NCBI GenBank assembly: GCA_024362935.1
Contig: JANCRA010000040.1
Coordinates: 1,550,001 to 1,614,000, forward strand
Reading direction: 5' to 3'
DNA: 64,000 nucleotides
Source: Setophaga petechia
Taxonomy: Eukaryota; Chordata; Aves; Passeriformes; Parulidae
Positions 1 to 11,845 of this stretch are shown in pieces (position 1 is the first letter of the stretch; each line of letters begins with the position of its first letter). Made by a program: the position numbers and the translations under genes. A model generated the notes under the pieces. It worked only from the letters and a program-made list of their open reading frames with translations. It made no database searches and was not told where the DNA came from.

Positions 1-3000
1 AAACCTGCAATACCATATTAAATGGTGGAGGTTTTGGACTGGTCTATGCTGCAATGTTGGGAAAAGATCAGAATAACAGAACTCAGAGCTCAGAGCACAG
101 GGAGTTGTTTGCCTGTTCATAAAGAGAATTTAACACAGTAAGTCCTACAGTACCTTTGTAATCTTTTTATTGTATGCTCAAAAAATTAAAGCTGGAGAAG
201 AGTCTACAAGGAGTAACAAACTCCCACACTGTAGTATCCTTTAAAAACACTTTTCTTAAATGAAAAAAATAATTGCCTTTTAAGATCCATCCTAATAGTC
301 ATTTTGTGGAAAGGAAGAGATGCTTCTGAAGAAACAGGAATTCAAATTTTATTCTTCTGACCCAACTGCTGTCTAAACTCTGCAGCTAACATACAGGAAG
401 CGTAATGCCTATGCACCTACTACATGTAGGGGCATCAGTTTGTGAAAATAGTTGTGATTAAGTAGATGAATTGCATGGATTCTGCCAGTGAAAATACTGA
501 TCTCTTGTCTAAAGGTAATTAGTTTATTTTTTTAAATCTTTTTAGCTTATTAAAGCATATATGAAAGCCAGGGTATGTAATTTGGGCATCATGTCTCTGC
601 TCTGAGGGATTAAGGCCACTAAAAGAGGACCATTTACTTCTTGTCAAGGTATTCAGTCACAGTCAAACTAAACCACATTCAAACATAAATACATCTTTAC
701 TGGATTAGAACTGGTGCTAAGTATTAAAAGAAATCTGCAAGGTGATGGAAGTTCTCCATTTTCTCTTTCAGTTATTACTTAGTTCCAGACTTTAAAAACT
801 ATGGTATTTTTTAACTGCAAATTCTGTTTATTCAATGGGGGTTTTGGAAATCAAAGTGAGGTTTGTCCTGGCTAATCACAGTCTGAAATAATTTCAGAAA
901 TGCCTTTATGGGGAGACAGGGGGCTGTCAGAGCAATTTTAGACATAGTGGAAAGAACAGAGCATGGTAATGATAATTTCAAAGAATTTTCTTTATTAGAG
1001 GTGCTGATAATTGTAAAGTCAAGAGCCTCATTGACTATCAGAGATGAAATCTAGTTTGCAGGACTAAAAATTAGATTTTTGTTTGTGAACTCAGAAGATC
1101 TGCTGCTGAGTCACTGAGACATAGAAATATGGCAACTCTTTGGTTTTTTCTCATAGACATTTTTCAGCCTGTGCATTGTAAGCACTTAATGGATTTGATA
1201 TAATGGCACTTGGAAAGGGAACACAGATCAAAACTGTGTTGCAATCCATATATATCCTACCATTATGTTACCAAAGTAAGTTTTGCTTCTAGACCAGACA
1301 GAAAGTAACACATGAAAGCAATTGTATCATGCAACAAGACAGGTGAGACTATTATTAGCAGGGACAAAATCAAAGCTAAAACATTCTTAGTGATGGTTCA
1401 AGTCCATTAGGGGTAATAAGAACTCATTTAATAATTAATAGCACAGTAACCAGTTTCACTAAAATCTGTTTGCAATAGTCTGTGAAACTGATGAAGGAAT
1501 TAATGTATCTTCAGCCATTCATGAAATCTTATAGATTTTATATGTTGATACTCCCTTGAGTAATGATCAAACAACAAAAAAATCACTTTTTCATATTGGT
1601 TGTGCCACTGAAGCTTTTCAGATCTGTATTGCACTAAAATTCAACTTAATGTAAAATTAACCTTCCTTTGCTAATTCTGGACATGCTGCATAAATATTAA
1701 TGTGTGAAAGCACCCCATTTATAACCAATCAGTTACACTCTCAAAATTTGGGGGTCTCTCCCACAGCCTACATCCCTTTTGACAGTGCACTGCTGACCAC
1801 ACTGACAGGAAAAAAGCAGGTCAGCAACCGGCTGAAGACAGAAACCACACTTTGCTCATATTTACATCCCTTCTCTGACATCAGACTCTAGGTTGTCTTT
1901 GCAGAACTTCTGCCTCTCAGCCTGTTTCTGTTGGAATGTATTTTTCAAGGCAAAAAGTGACTGAGAAGGCATCAGTGGGAAAGAGCAGCATTTGCCAGTC
2001 CTGGCTGTGAGACAGTATTCAGGCAGGACTGAATATCTGCCTGAAGCTGCTGCACAGCTCAGTGCTGCACATCCATCTGGGTTTGGGAGCATCCCTGTAA
2101 TGCTGTTGGTCTGGAACGGGATGATCCTCATTGTGAGGATGCCACCACTTCCCTCACTATATGTGAGGATACTTGGTGGCAACTGCTCAAGTGCACTCAA
2201 ATGACCCTGGTCTGAGAAGCCATTTTAGAATAACAGGCTTAAATTTGGAAGAATTTGCCAAAGAAGTGTCAGATTTAGCAGATGGGAATGTGGCTGTGAA
2301 AAACAGAAGGCTGTTTCTTTAGCATGTAAACCCAACCGTGTAAACTCAAATGGCCATGTAAATCTCCTGCAATGTTCAGTGAGAGGTCGTGGAATGAAAG
2401 AAAACCAGAGGACACTATGAGAAATGCAGGTTTTAATTCTGGAATCAGAGAGGCTACTGACCCCCACTTTTTTTCTGCCAGGGCTGACCATAATGGATGA
2501 GTGAAACACACAGTAGCCCTGTAAGCACAGTTTCAAAGTCAGAACACGTTTGCTACAGCTTTTTGGGGCACCCGAGCACAAGGATGAAGACAGACATAGT
2601 GATCCAGACAAATCCAGTGTAGGGACTAATAATAATAACTGTGCTGGGAAAACTGGAGAGGAACTCACCACAGCTGCATTATTTTTCACCACACTGTGCA
2701 CTATTGCAAACCCAGCTCTGACAGACATGCAGAGGAAACCAATAGCTCTTTTAAGCAACAATACTGTAGTAAATGGGAAGGAATGGAGATGGGAAAGCAA
2801 GTTGCTATCACAAGGAACAGAAATTCCAAGCAAATGAAACCAGTTAGAAAAACGACAGTGCTCTTAGCAGGCATACCTTTGAGGAATTATGGGTTACATG
2901 GGGGAAAGCCATTAGGGTAGCAGCAGGGGAACCCAGTTAGAGCAGCAGCAAGCACTGAATCAGACTGGGAACCACTCCTTTGACTGAATTAACACAGAGA

Positions 3001-3400
3001 TTCCAGTAAGCAAGGAAAATGTTGAGAGATGAACAAAAGGCTCAAAGAGATAATAAACACAGGAATGAGTCAGGGCTTTAACATTTGCTAACGATAACTT
3101 GCAGCAATTGGACTTAAGAAAGAGGGATAAGAGTGAAGCATTGTATAAATGGGAGAGCCAAATATGGTACAAATCCCAGAAGCAGAAAATGACAAAAGAA
3201 AAGGCAGCATCAGCTCCAACACTCTCCAACATTCATTCTGAATAGTTTTGGAAGAAAAAGAGAACCACATGCAAAAGAATATCTAACTACTAGAGTAGCT
3301 AAAATGTTTGAAACTGCAGAACCAGACAAGCAAATGCAATACAAATGGAATGAAAATGAGCCATTCAAATTAACAGAGAGTATTGTAAAATTCAGTGAGG
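1..3400. other. AT-rich non-coding upstream flank
   Basis: I see no gene, RNA gene or recognisable transposon here. Open frames are short, overlap on both strands and lack family similarity. Confidence 0.6.
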
Positions 3401-3425
3401 CATGTGAGGAGGTGCATGAAAGAAA

Positions 3426-3453
3426 GGGGGGGGGGGGGGTGTGGGGGGGTGGT
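3426..3453 (+). repeat. Poly-G tract
   Basis: A run of about 14 G, then TGT, then seven G, then TGG. It forms a G4-capable tract in AT-rich sequence and is a likely sequencing-error or length-variation site. Confidence 0.9.
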
Positions 3454-3715
3454 CCATTGCCTACAAAATCAACAGAAAAATAAAAAGGACAAAAAGCAAC
3501 CAAGAGCTACTTAGGACATGTACGTAATTAACAGTTGAAAGGAGGGTGGATTAGGTGTGACCCTTCAATGTGAGAGAGAGAGAGTAGCATTAGCTATTTC
3601 ATCTGAACGTGGAGACATCTATCTCTTGAATACTGAAGTTAACACTATAATGTCTGATTTTAAGTGACATGTGAAAACCAGTATTTTTTTCAGAGTACAG
3701 ATAAGAAAATGAAAA

Positions 3716-3738
3716 AACAAACAAACAAACAAACAAAA
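3716..3738 (+). repeat. (ACAA)n microsatellite
   Basis: About five ACAA units follow a short poly-A run. A (GA)n stretch of about seven units lies nearby at 3570-3585. Confidence 0.85.
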
Positions 3739-4019
3739 TGTGCCCAAAAAACCCAGCAAAACAAAAGGAAAGGAAAGGTTGTGGAAGCCTATGCATAAAG
3801 AAGAACTGCTAATTTAAGATAGAACAAACCTATCTATAAATAAAAAAATAAACCTACCTGTAAATAATACATAAGAAATGGACAATAAAAATTAATTGAG
3901 TACATATAAACAATAGTTTAGCTATCTTAGGGGATGAATTACATGAAATAAAAAAGCAAACATGCAGTTAATCAGGCCTTTAAGATCACTAGAAAATCCT
4001 ATGAAGAGAGATACTTAAA

Positions 4020-4132
4020 CTGGAGTAACTTGGATAACTATTAATAACAACCCTTAAGCTGGAGTAATTCGGATAACTAATAATAACAATCTCTAAGCTG
4101 GAGTAACTTGGATAACTATTAATAACAATCCT
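4020..4132 (+). repeat. 39-bp minisatellite, 2.9 copies
   Basis: Units start at 4020, 4059 and 4098 with CTGGAGTAA at each start and GGATAACTA inside. Copies differ by a few substitutions and show no length change between units. The last unit is incomplete. No function is evident. Confidence 0.92.
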
Positions 4133-5679
4133 TTCTGTTTTATCTGCCAGAGGCAGAACAGAAAAGGAATCTATTCAAACACTACAAGTATATTAAATTA
4201 TAAGTTGTTTGACTCCATTTCAGTTAATTTTAATTTTGTTTTATTATCATATCTGAAACAGGATAGATGTAATACTTTTATAGGTCAGTGGCCTTGTCCA
4301 GTGTTGTGACTGATGAAGGATATATCTTATTCTATCAATATGAGTATGATTAATCGATCACCAACTCATAAAGGTGCATGTGTGATATAAATCTGCACAT
4401 GAATATGATTTAGTCTGTTTATAGGACTTAGTATTCTGAGAGTTGAAAAGAAAAGGTGAATCAGTCAGATACACAAATGTAACAGCTGTATTTTAAAAGA
4501 CTGCATGTTTATGTAGTGCTACAGCCAAGACTTTTTAAAACAACTATGAATAAAATCATGGACCTGGGGTAAAAAAAAGATTGATTTTCTGGGTAGTCTC
4601 TACTGAAGGAGGACAGCAAACATCAGGGCAAGGCAGGCATTACACTTTGGAAGATAACAGCTTTCTGTTCCAAAAGTGGTCAAGAGTGACTCTGGAATTG
4701 TCCCATCCATATCCAATCAATCTGTAATTGCCTATGCAGGTTGCAATGGTCTTTGTGTGTGTTTTTGCCCAAACTACCATAAACTAATTTATAATATGTA
4801 TGTCTGTTAATTTTATTGTAAACTTTATGGAAGGATATTATTTCTTATTACATACATTTCAAAGTAACCCTTATGAATGAAATTATTGCAAATGTGAGTT
4901 ATAATAGGCCAGTAAATTTTTGGGGTAAATTTCAATCGATTGCAACAAATGCTAAGGGTATTTAGAAGGTGAGCTGAGTTGGACTTGATGGCTGAGGAAT
5001 GATCAGGGTGATTTTGGTGACTGTGCAAATTGTGTGGACCACAGCAATTCAAAGCACAGCAGGCTGGTACATAACCTGTACTAGAAGATATCAATGGGCT
5101 GCGCTTGGACTTTTGCAAGTTCTTACATCACAAAACCAACAGGAAGAAGTGAAAGCCTTGAAGAAGGTCCATTGCCCTGTCCTGATTCTGACCTCAAGTA
5201 CAATGATTTAGAGTCTCAGTATTAAAAACTATTCATGGGAACTTTGTCCCAGTAAAACATTTGCTTTATATAAACGTGAATTTCAGAAAGGCTTTGTTTT
5301 AGAGGCACATCCTTTATTTCAGTCTAACATTTGATACTTTTTTCCCCTCAAACAACTAAAGTTCTTAACAATTCTGCTTTAAACTTGTTATCTGACATGA
5401 GGTAGTAGTACCAGAAGTATGAGTAGTCAGAACTAGCAAAGTGCAGATTAAGGCTTATAGGTGCAATTACTCAAGTGCCAAGACCTCAACATAGAAGTAT
5501 TGGTATACTTCTGCAGGCATTACAAATGTCAGTATTTCTGTAGAGTTACAAAAGCAGGAGACTTCTATGACACAACAGTGTTTGGCTAATTTTTCCTTTC
5601 CTTTGAAGCCTTTACAGTCTCTTGTCCAGGAAGACAAGAAGAATTTTTACCAGTGAGTAAGAGCATATCTTACACCTAG
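4133..5679. other. AT-rich non-coding sequence
   Basis: I see no exon, transposon or structured repeat in this stretch. Confidence 0.55.
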
Positions 5680-6045
5680 GAGTGTTGATGGATGGCAGGC
5701 TGGACATGAGCTGGAAACACAGAGAGCCAATCACATCCTGGGCTCTGTCAAAGCTGCATGGGCAGCAGGGTGAGGGAGGGAATTCTGCCCCTCCATTCTG
5801 CCTTCATGGGACTCCACCTGCAGTGCTGTGTCCAGCTCTGGGGTCCCCACACAAGAAGAACATGTAGGGGAGCAGCCATAAAGATGATCAGTGGCCTGGA
5901 GCACATCTCTTATGAAGAAAGACTGAGAGAGATTAAATGGTTTAGCCAGTAGAAGAGAAAACTCCAGGGAGACCTTACTGTGGTCTTTCAATACTTAAAG
6001 GAGTCCTATATGGAAGATAGGGACAGACATTTTAAGCCCAAACTA
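5680..6045 (+). mobile_element. CR1 LINE fragment (sense)
   Basis: The sequence follows the CR1 3' half: GATGGCAGGCTGGACATGAG, then GTGTCCAGCTCTGGGGTCC, then AAGATGATCAGTGGCCTGGA and GAAAGACTGAGAGAG. It is an inactive fragment of the reverse-transcriptase ORF end with multiple stops, and it lacks the 3' tail. Confidence 0.9.
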
Positions 6046-6454
6046 AGAACTCCTGACAGTTGCATAACAAAAGGCATAGGGACCTGTGGCCCATTCAGGG
6101 GACCAGACACTTAAAAACACACCAGGATCTGAAGGATCTGGAGGAATCTGAGATTTGGACTATGAGGATACAACAGCCCCAGGGGTTTCTTTGTTCAGGG
6201 TCCCTTCTCGAAGGCACCAGCTTCGTTTTTTTCTCTGTTGCTGCACCATGAATAAATTGCTTGATAGAATAAAGCAATTTATGGCACTGTGATGGAAAAT
6301 CTGTGGATAATTCTGGGATGAAAATCTGTGTAAGGAAACCTGGTCTGCCTGTGTGTGAGTGTGGGGTGTGTCTGGAGTCAAGCAGGGTCCCATTGGGTCA
6401 CTGGAGCTGCCTGATATCAAGGGGCTTCAGTCCCAGCCTTTAGCATTGAGAATG

Positions 6455-6990
6455 TGACTGTGAGACAGTCTCACGAATGGCCAGATTGGGAAGTTTACCA
6501 CCATCCTGTCCAAATCCGGCTGTTGTCTCTGCTCGGACACGCGCAGAATCATTCGGGGCAGCCCGCATTCAAAGGACGAGTCTGGACTCTTCGATACTTC
6601 GGTCTTGAAATTGTTTATTATTTCTTATCATACACAGTTTACCTCTCTGCCAGCTGGGATCTGACCAGCAAGGCAGCCAAGGGCACTCTGACCACCCATG
6701 GGGTGGTCATGTCCTTTTATAATAAACACTACGTACATCATATTTATCTTTTATCCCCAATACCTTTTACCCTTATTAACAAGTGCACCTTCACCACAAA
6801 CCAATCCCCAAGTGCCAGCATCACCACAGAAGATGGACGACAAGAAGAAGAAAGAAGAAGCATGAGACACGCCCCGATTCCTCCATCTTGTCTCCATAAC
6901 CCCCCTGTACCAAGATATAATCCCCCTGTCCCAAAATCCCAAAATACATATTTCACCCTGTGAATGTGTGATCCCTCCACCACTTAAACT
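6455..6990 (-). mobile_element. Endogenous retrovirus LTR, probably solo or nearly so (minus strand, ERVL-like)
   Basis: Read on the minus strand, this has LTR architecture: a TATAAAAGG box (+ coordinates 6713-6721), then about 100 bp downstream an AATAAA signal (6614-6619), then a tail ending near a short inverted repeat at 6460-6474. The layout and several stretches resemble a songbird ERVL-type LTR that I recall, but the exact family name is uncertain. The 5' boundary of the LTR (high + coordinate) is not clear. A non-coding remnant. Confidence 0.7.
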
Positions 6991-7330
6991 GTAGTCTTTC
7001 TCATGTCCTCATACACACCCTCAGAAGGGTCAAAGTCCAGCCACCAAGAATGTCTGGCAACATTCCAGGACCTCCGAGACCCCCAGGGTTTTCTTGGACA
7101 TTCTGGACATTAGGAGCGATATTCTGAGCTCCCACACCATCCAACCCAAACTCTTCTATGGTCTTCCAGCATACCCCTTAACCCTTTCCAATTAGTGTTT
7201 GTTTTCATTGCTTGGTCATGTTTCAGTGACACAGTTATTGTTAGGACTCCACAAAATAGTATAAATGCTGCCATTCCTACTAGACCTATTAGGCTATCCT
7301 CCTCCAGCTTCACCTACTTGGTCCCATGGT
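6991..7330 (-). mobile_element. Possible internal retroviral remnant next to the LTR
   Basis: The segment lies on the 5' side of the minus-strand LTR and contains a short minus-strand open frame (7110-7313) with a roughly 20-residue hydrophobic stretch. It could be the degraded 3' end of the internal region of the same element, or unrelated flank. I recognise no conserved retroviral motif in it. Confidence 0.25.
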
Positions 7331-10300
7331 CTCTGAAAAAATGCAGCCTCCACAATCATAAAGACAAGACTGAAACAGGGAACTTACATAACAGTGTGAG
7401 CCATCATGTTTCAAACACAAGGGAAAAGACAGGAAAAGATTTGTAATTTCAAGGGTCTCTGAGGAAGTCTTTAAAAGAGCTTTCTAAAATTATGCTAGCA
7501 TGGAAAAAGAAAAAAAAAAAAGCAAGATTGGAAAGTTTTAAATAAAGTAAAATTATGAAAGCTTCTTCAAACATTGAGACACAAATTTGGGAATGAAGAA
7601 ACTCTACTATAAATATAGAGGCAGAAGGACTGTGATGTCAGGAAATGGTAATCATACCTACCAAAAAACTGACTGAAAGAAAAGGTCCAGTTTGCCCCGG
7701 AAGGTGACCAAAAAAGAAAAAAAAGTTTAAAATTACAAAGCAGAAAGACATACACATATATGGATCTAAGACTGAAGATCACAGACTTGGATAGGCAGAT
7801 ACTTGGGAGAGAATGATCTGGAGCTCCTATTCTCTTCTACTTCCTTTTCCCAGAAGATGCAGTAAGTAATCTCAAAGCTCACCAACCCTTCTGCTGCAGA
7901 CCCTCAAGAAGATATCCAAACACCACCTGTTGCTGACACATCCTATGGAACTGAGCTGCTTGTACACAAATTTTAGGCTAATGTCATGTTGTCTCCAAAG
8001 TTACAGGGCAATCCTATCTGCAGCTTCTATTCTTCTTTAAGATGTATGAGCTTATGTCAAGTTCTCATGTTGACTAAAATGGGGGAATCCTATTTGGGGG
8101 AATCCTCCCAAAACTGCAGAGATTTTTCTCTTTCCACCCTGTGACTAATACAAATTTCACCTTGACAGAGTGGTTGGATGTATTTCACCCTCTCCATCCT
8201 GCTCACACTGACCTGACTTTCCATGGTTCAGTCAAAAGCTGCTTCCCAAAGTCCTCTGTACTGGGAGGGACTGGGCTGGGTTTATGACTGGAAATGAGGA
8301 AAAAAGGCCCCTAAGTTCTAATTTCCTTTAAATCATGTGAACACCCTTACAACAAACAAAGGAAATTTCCTTCACTTTGTCCAGAGAGGACAAAAATCAA
8401 TCCAATGCAAGTCAAAAGCAGGACAGACATAGCAGGAGGAGCTGGTCAGTTAGCACAGTCTGTCTGGCAAAGCTGGTAGAGGATCCAGCCTGCTCAAGAA
8501 GCCTAGGCTAAACTTTGAGAAATGAAAAGGGAACAAAGCAGTAAGGTAAGATAACATGAGGTACAGACAAGTTCCTGGGGAGAGAAAAAGGGATCAGCAT
8601 CAAGGGAATAAGAAAATACAGGATGGATTGATACTAATGCAGAAAAGGATGGTGAGACTGGGGAGACACAGGAGCAGGGGAAAGGGTGAAACAGAACCTC
8701 TACAGTTTTGAAAGGAGAAATAGGCTTTGTTAGGCAAGGAGGCGGCCTGCACATCAGGAAAGGGAGGTCCTGGGATCTCAAAGAAGCTCCCAAAGGGGAT
8801 ACAAGGACTGGCTGAGAAAGCAGACAAGAATGAAGCAGTGAGGGAGTAGAAAAAGAGATTATAGTATGAACAAGGTGTGATACACCCAGAGGGAGAAGAC
8901 GTGGAGGAACTTGATAGGAGAGAGCAGAAGGGAACATATAGAGGAGAATCAGCTTGAAAGGTTTGAATCCTAAAAACACAGCTTTTCCATGCCCTAGAAA
9001 GAAACACAGATTCCTGAGCTTCTTTTATCTTCTGCTGAAATCAAGTGGCCATGAAAGTCAATAGATTCAGACTAATTTAATGGTGATGAAAATACAGACA
9101 ATGACAACAAATTGTGATATGATCAATTTGAAGAGAGCTGTAGAGAAGATTTCAATACATAAGGTTCACTATCAGTGACAGCCCACAGGAAGGTCAGTAA
9201 TTCTGAATGACAGAGTATTCAGTTTTTTGGGTGTTTTTCCAAATGAAAATCTATGACATGACAAAAAAAAGAATGCCAGGAAGCTACAACTTAAGGTTGC
9301 CAAGTCATGTGTCAGACAAATAGTAAAATCAATGTTGGTACAACCCAAATTCAACACTTTTTTTGTCACCCTGTGTCACAGTTGTGGATGACCACTTACT
9401 ATCCCTAATTGACTGATGTGTTCCATAAGTGGATCATGTTTTGCCCACATCAACTGGTGGGGAAATGATTATTAGGTTTCTCCTGACAAAAGAATGTCAC
9501 ATTGCCGATTTGCATATCTCATTGGTGTACTGGTAGGTTTTTTAATGTGGCCCCTCTGAAATTTTGAGTCAAAAATCCTATATATTCTATTGTTCTTCGT
9601 GTCCCACTTTAAAGACTTTAACTTTAAAAATTGGAACTGGTTTTGGTTTTTCCTTCTGTGAAAGCTTAAAAGTATGATAGTTTGAATTGACTAACCCCTT
9701 ATGACTGTGCATTTTTCAAGTATCCTGTTTTCAGTAATATACTAATTACTATTAAAAAGTAGAAAAAGAGGCTATTTTTGTTGTCTTTGTTTTCAAATTT
9801 TCATCCATGACCTATACCATTTCTCCATAACTCATGCAGCCCTCATCTACTGCCAGCCAAGTTTCACTTCATAAAGCAGACACACTCCTTTCCCTTATGT
9901 TAGTTTTAAACATAATGCAGCCACAGCATGTTCCAAATTGTTTCCTGAATTCTTCCTTTGTTGTTCTGCTTTCAGTCATATCCCGCATGCCAGCCATACC
10001 AACCCTGACAGTATTTACTTTCTTATTGTTTGAGGTAATAATCATTCTGAGTTAAAAAACAATTCTGAGCTACTTCCACAAATATACCTCCAGGCATTTT
10101 GTACAGTTAATGAATTCCAGTCAATGTAGAATAATTAACATTTACTATAAATATAGCTTTGTCCTAAATGATTTTGTCCTTTGTGCTAGGAGAATGACAG
10201 AAGAAAAGCATGACTATTACTGCACAAAGATGAAAAAGTAGTTGGAGATTCTTTTGAACTTAACACAACAAAATTCTAAACTAGATGTATATTTTCAACA

Positions 10301-10735
10301 TTAAGAAGAAGACTCTAGTGCAGTGAATGATCTAATACATATAAAATCACCTCAATAACTTTCATAGCTGAAACTCACCGGTAATGAAGACATCACAAGG
10401 GCACTGCACCTCTTAAAACCTATTACAAAAACATTTCCCTCTTAAACACTACTAGAGTAACTGAAGTGGTGTTGAGCCTTTATGTCGTTTGCTGCTGAAG
10501 ACAGACACATAGTGCTGCCCCTAAACAGCAGCTATACCTCGGGTAGAAGATTATTCAGTGGGTCAGCAGGCAAAGCAATGAATCCAGGCAGTAAGATCCA
10601 ATTGACACGATGATCTGTTGTTCTGTCTCCCAGCCCTCAGAAACATGATCCATCTTACATTGGAACTGAATCCACTGCTGCTGACTCGCTGGTGGTTGTG
10701 ATTATCAAAGTCAAAGGGCCACACTCCTGCTGCAT
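7331..10735. other. Non-coding sequence with a purine-rich block
   Basis: No gene is seen. About 8470-9010 is strongly A+G-rich on the + strand, which produces long but spurious minus-strand open frames rich in Ser, Leu, Phe and Pro. No transposon is recognised. Confidence 0.5.
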
Positions 10736-11844
10736 TGGGTTTGCATGGCCACATTTGGTAGCAGGGGGTGACAGGGGTGGCTTCTGTGAGAAGCTGCTGT
10801 AAATTCCCTCCATATCCAGCAGAGCAAATGCCAGCCAACTCCAAGACAGTTGTGCCACTGGCCAGGGCTTGGCCAGTTAGAAATTATGATAATGCCTCTA
10901 TGATAATATATTTAAGAAGGAAAAAAAAAAAGTTACTGTACAGATGTAATTGTGGCCAGAGAAGAGTGGGGCAAGAATATGTGAGAAGAACAGCCCTGCA
11001 GAAACCAAGGTCAGTGGAGAAGGAGAGCAGGAGATGGTCCAGGCACCAGAGATGAGATTCCCTACAGGCCATCCTGCAGGCCATGGTGGGGCAGCTCTGC
11101 TCCTGCAGCCCATGGGGGTCCACATGGATGCAGAGATCCACCTGCAGCCCATGGAGGAGCTGGACCCCACCGTGGAGAAGGTGGATGCCTGAGACAAGGC
11201 TGTGAGCCCATGGAAGAGCCATGCTGGAGCAGGCTCCTGGCCCGCAGACCCGTGGAGAGAGGAGGCCATGCTGGAGCAGGTTTCTGGTAGGACTTGGATC
11301 TTGTTGGGTGCCAGTACTGGAGCAACCTGTTCTTGAAGGACTGCACCCCATGGAAGAGTGACCCACGTTGGAACAGTTTGTGGAGAGCTGCTGCCTGTTT
11401 GGTGGACTCACAGTGGAGAAGTTCATGGAGAACTCTCTCCTTTAGGAGACACTCCATGCTGGGGCAGGGAAAGGACTCCTCTCCCTGAGCAGAGACAAGA
11501 ACAATATGTCATGAAGTGAGCATAACCCCCATTCCCTGTCTCCCTGAGATGCTGGGTTCAGCAGGTACAGCTGGGAAGGGCGGGGAGGGGGGTTGGGGAG
11601 GAGGTTTTTTAAGATCTATTTTTACTCCTTATTATTCTACTCTGATTCTGTTGGCAATAAATTCAGATAGTATCCCAAATCTGAGTCTGTCTTTCCTGTG
11701 AGGTAACTGGTGAGTGATCTCTCTTGGTTCTTACCTAATCTCGTGAACCCTTCATTATATTTTCTCTACCCTGTCCAGCTGTGGCGGGGAGTGATAGAAA
11801 AGCTTTGGTGGGTGTCTGGCATCCATCCAGGGTCAACCCACTAC
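10736..11844 (+). mobile_element. Endogenous retrovirus LTR, nearly full length (plus strand)
   Basis: The element starts TGGGTTTGCATGGCC and ends near CCAGGGTCAACCCAC, both typical of a long LTR family I recall as abundant in songbird genomes. A TATA-like ATATATTTAAG lies at about 10905-10915 and an AATAAA at 11656-11661. The middle has degenerate repeats of TGGAGCAG and CAGCCCATGG type. A G4 motif precedes the poly(A) region at 11578-11598. No internal retroviral genes flank it, so it is probably a solo LTR. I saw no clear target-site duplication. Confidence 0.8.
11578..11598 (+). other. G-quadruplex motif inside the LTR
   Basis: G-runs of 3, 4, 6 and 4 bases are separated by one or two bases, just upstream of the LTR poly(A) signal. 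Confidence 0.7.
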
Positions 11845-11845
11845 C

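Noticed and set aside
8503..8979. 158-residue minus-strand open frame
   Set aside because: It lies in a purine-rich block, and the translation is low-complexity Ser/Leu/Pro/Phe without motifs. A composition artefact.
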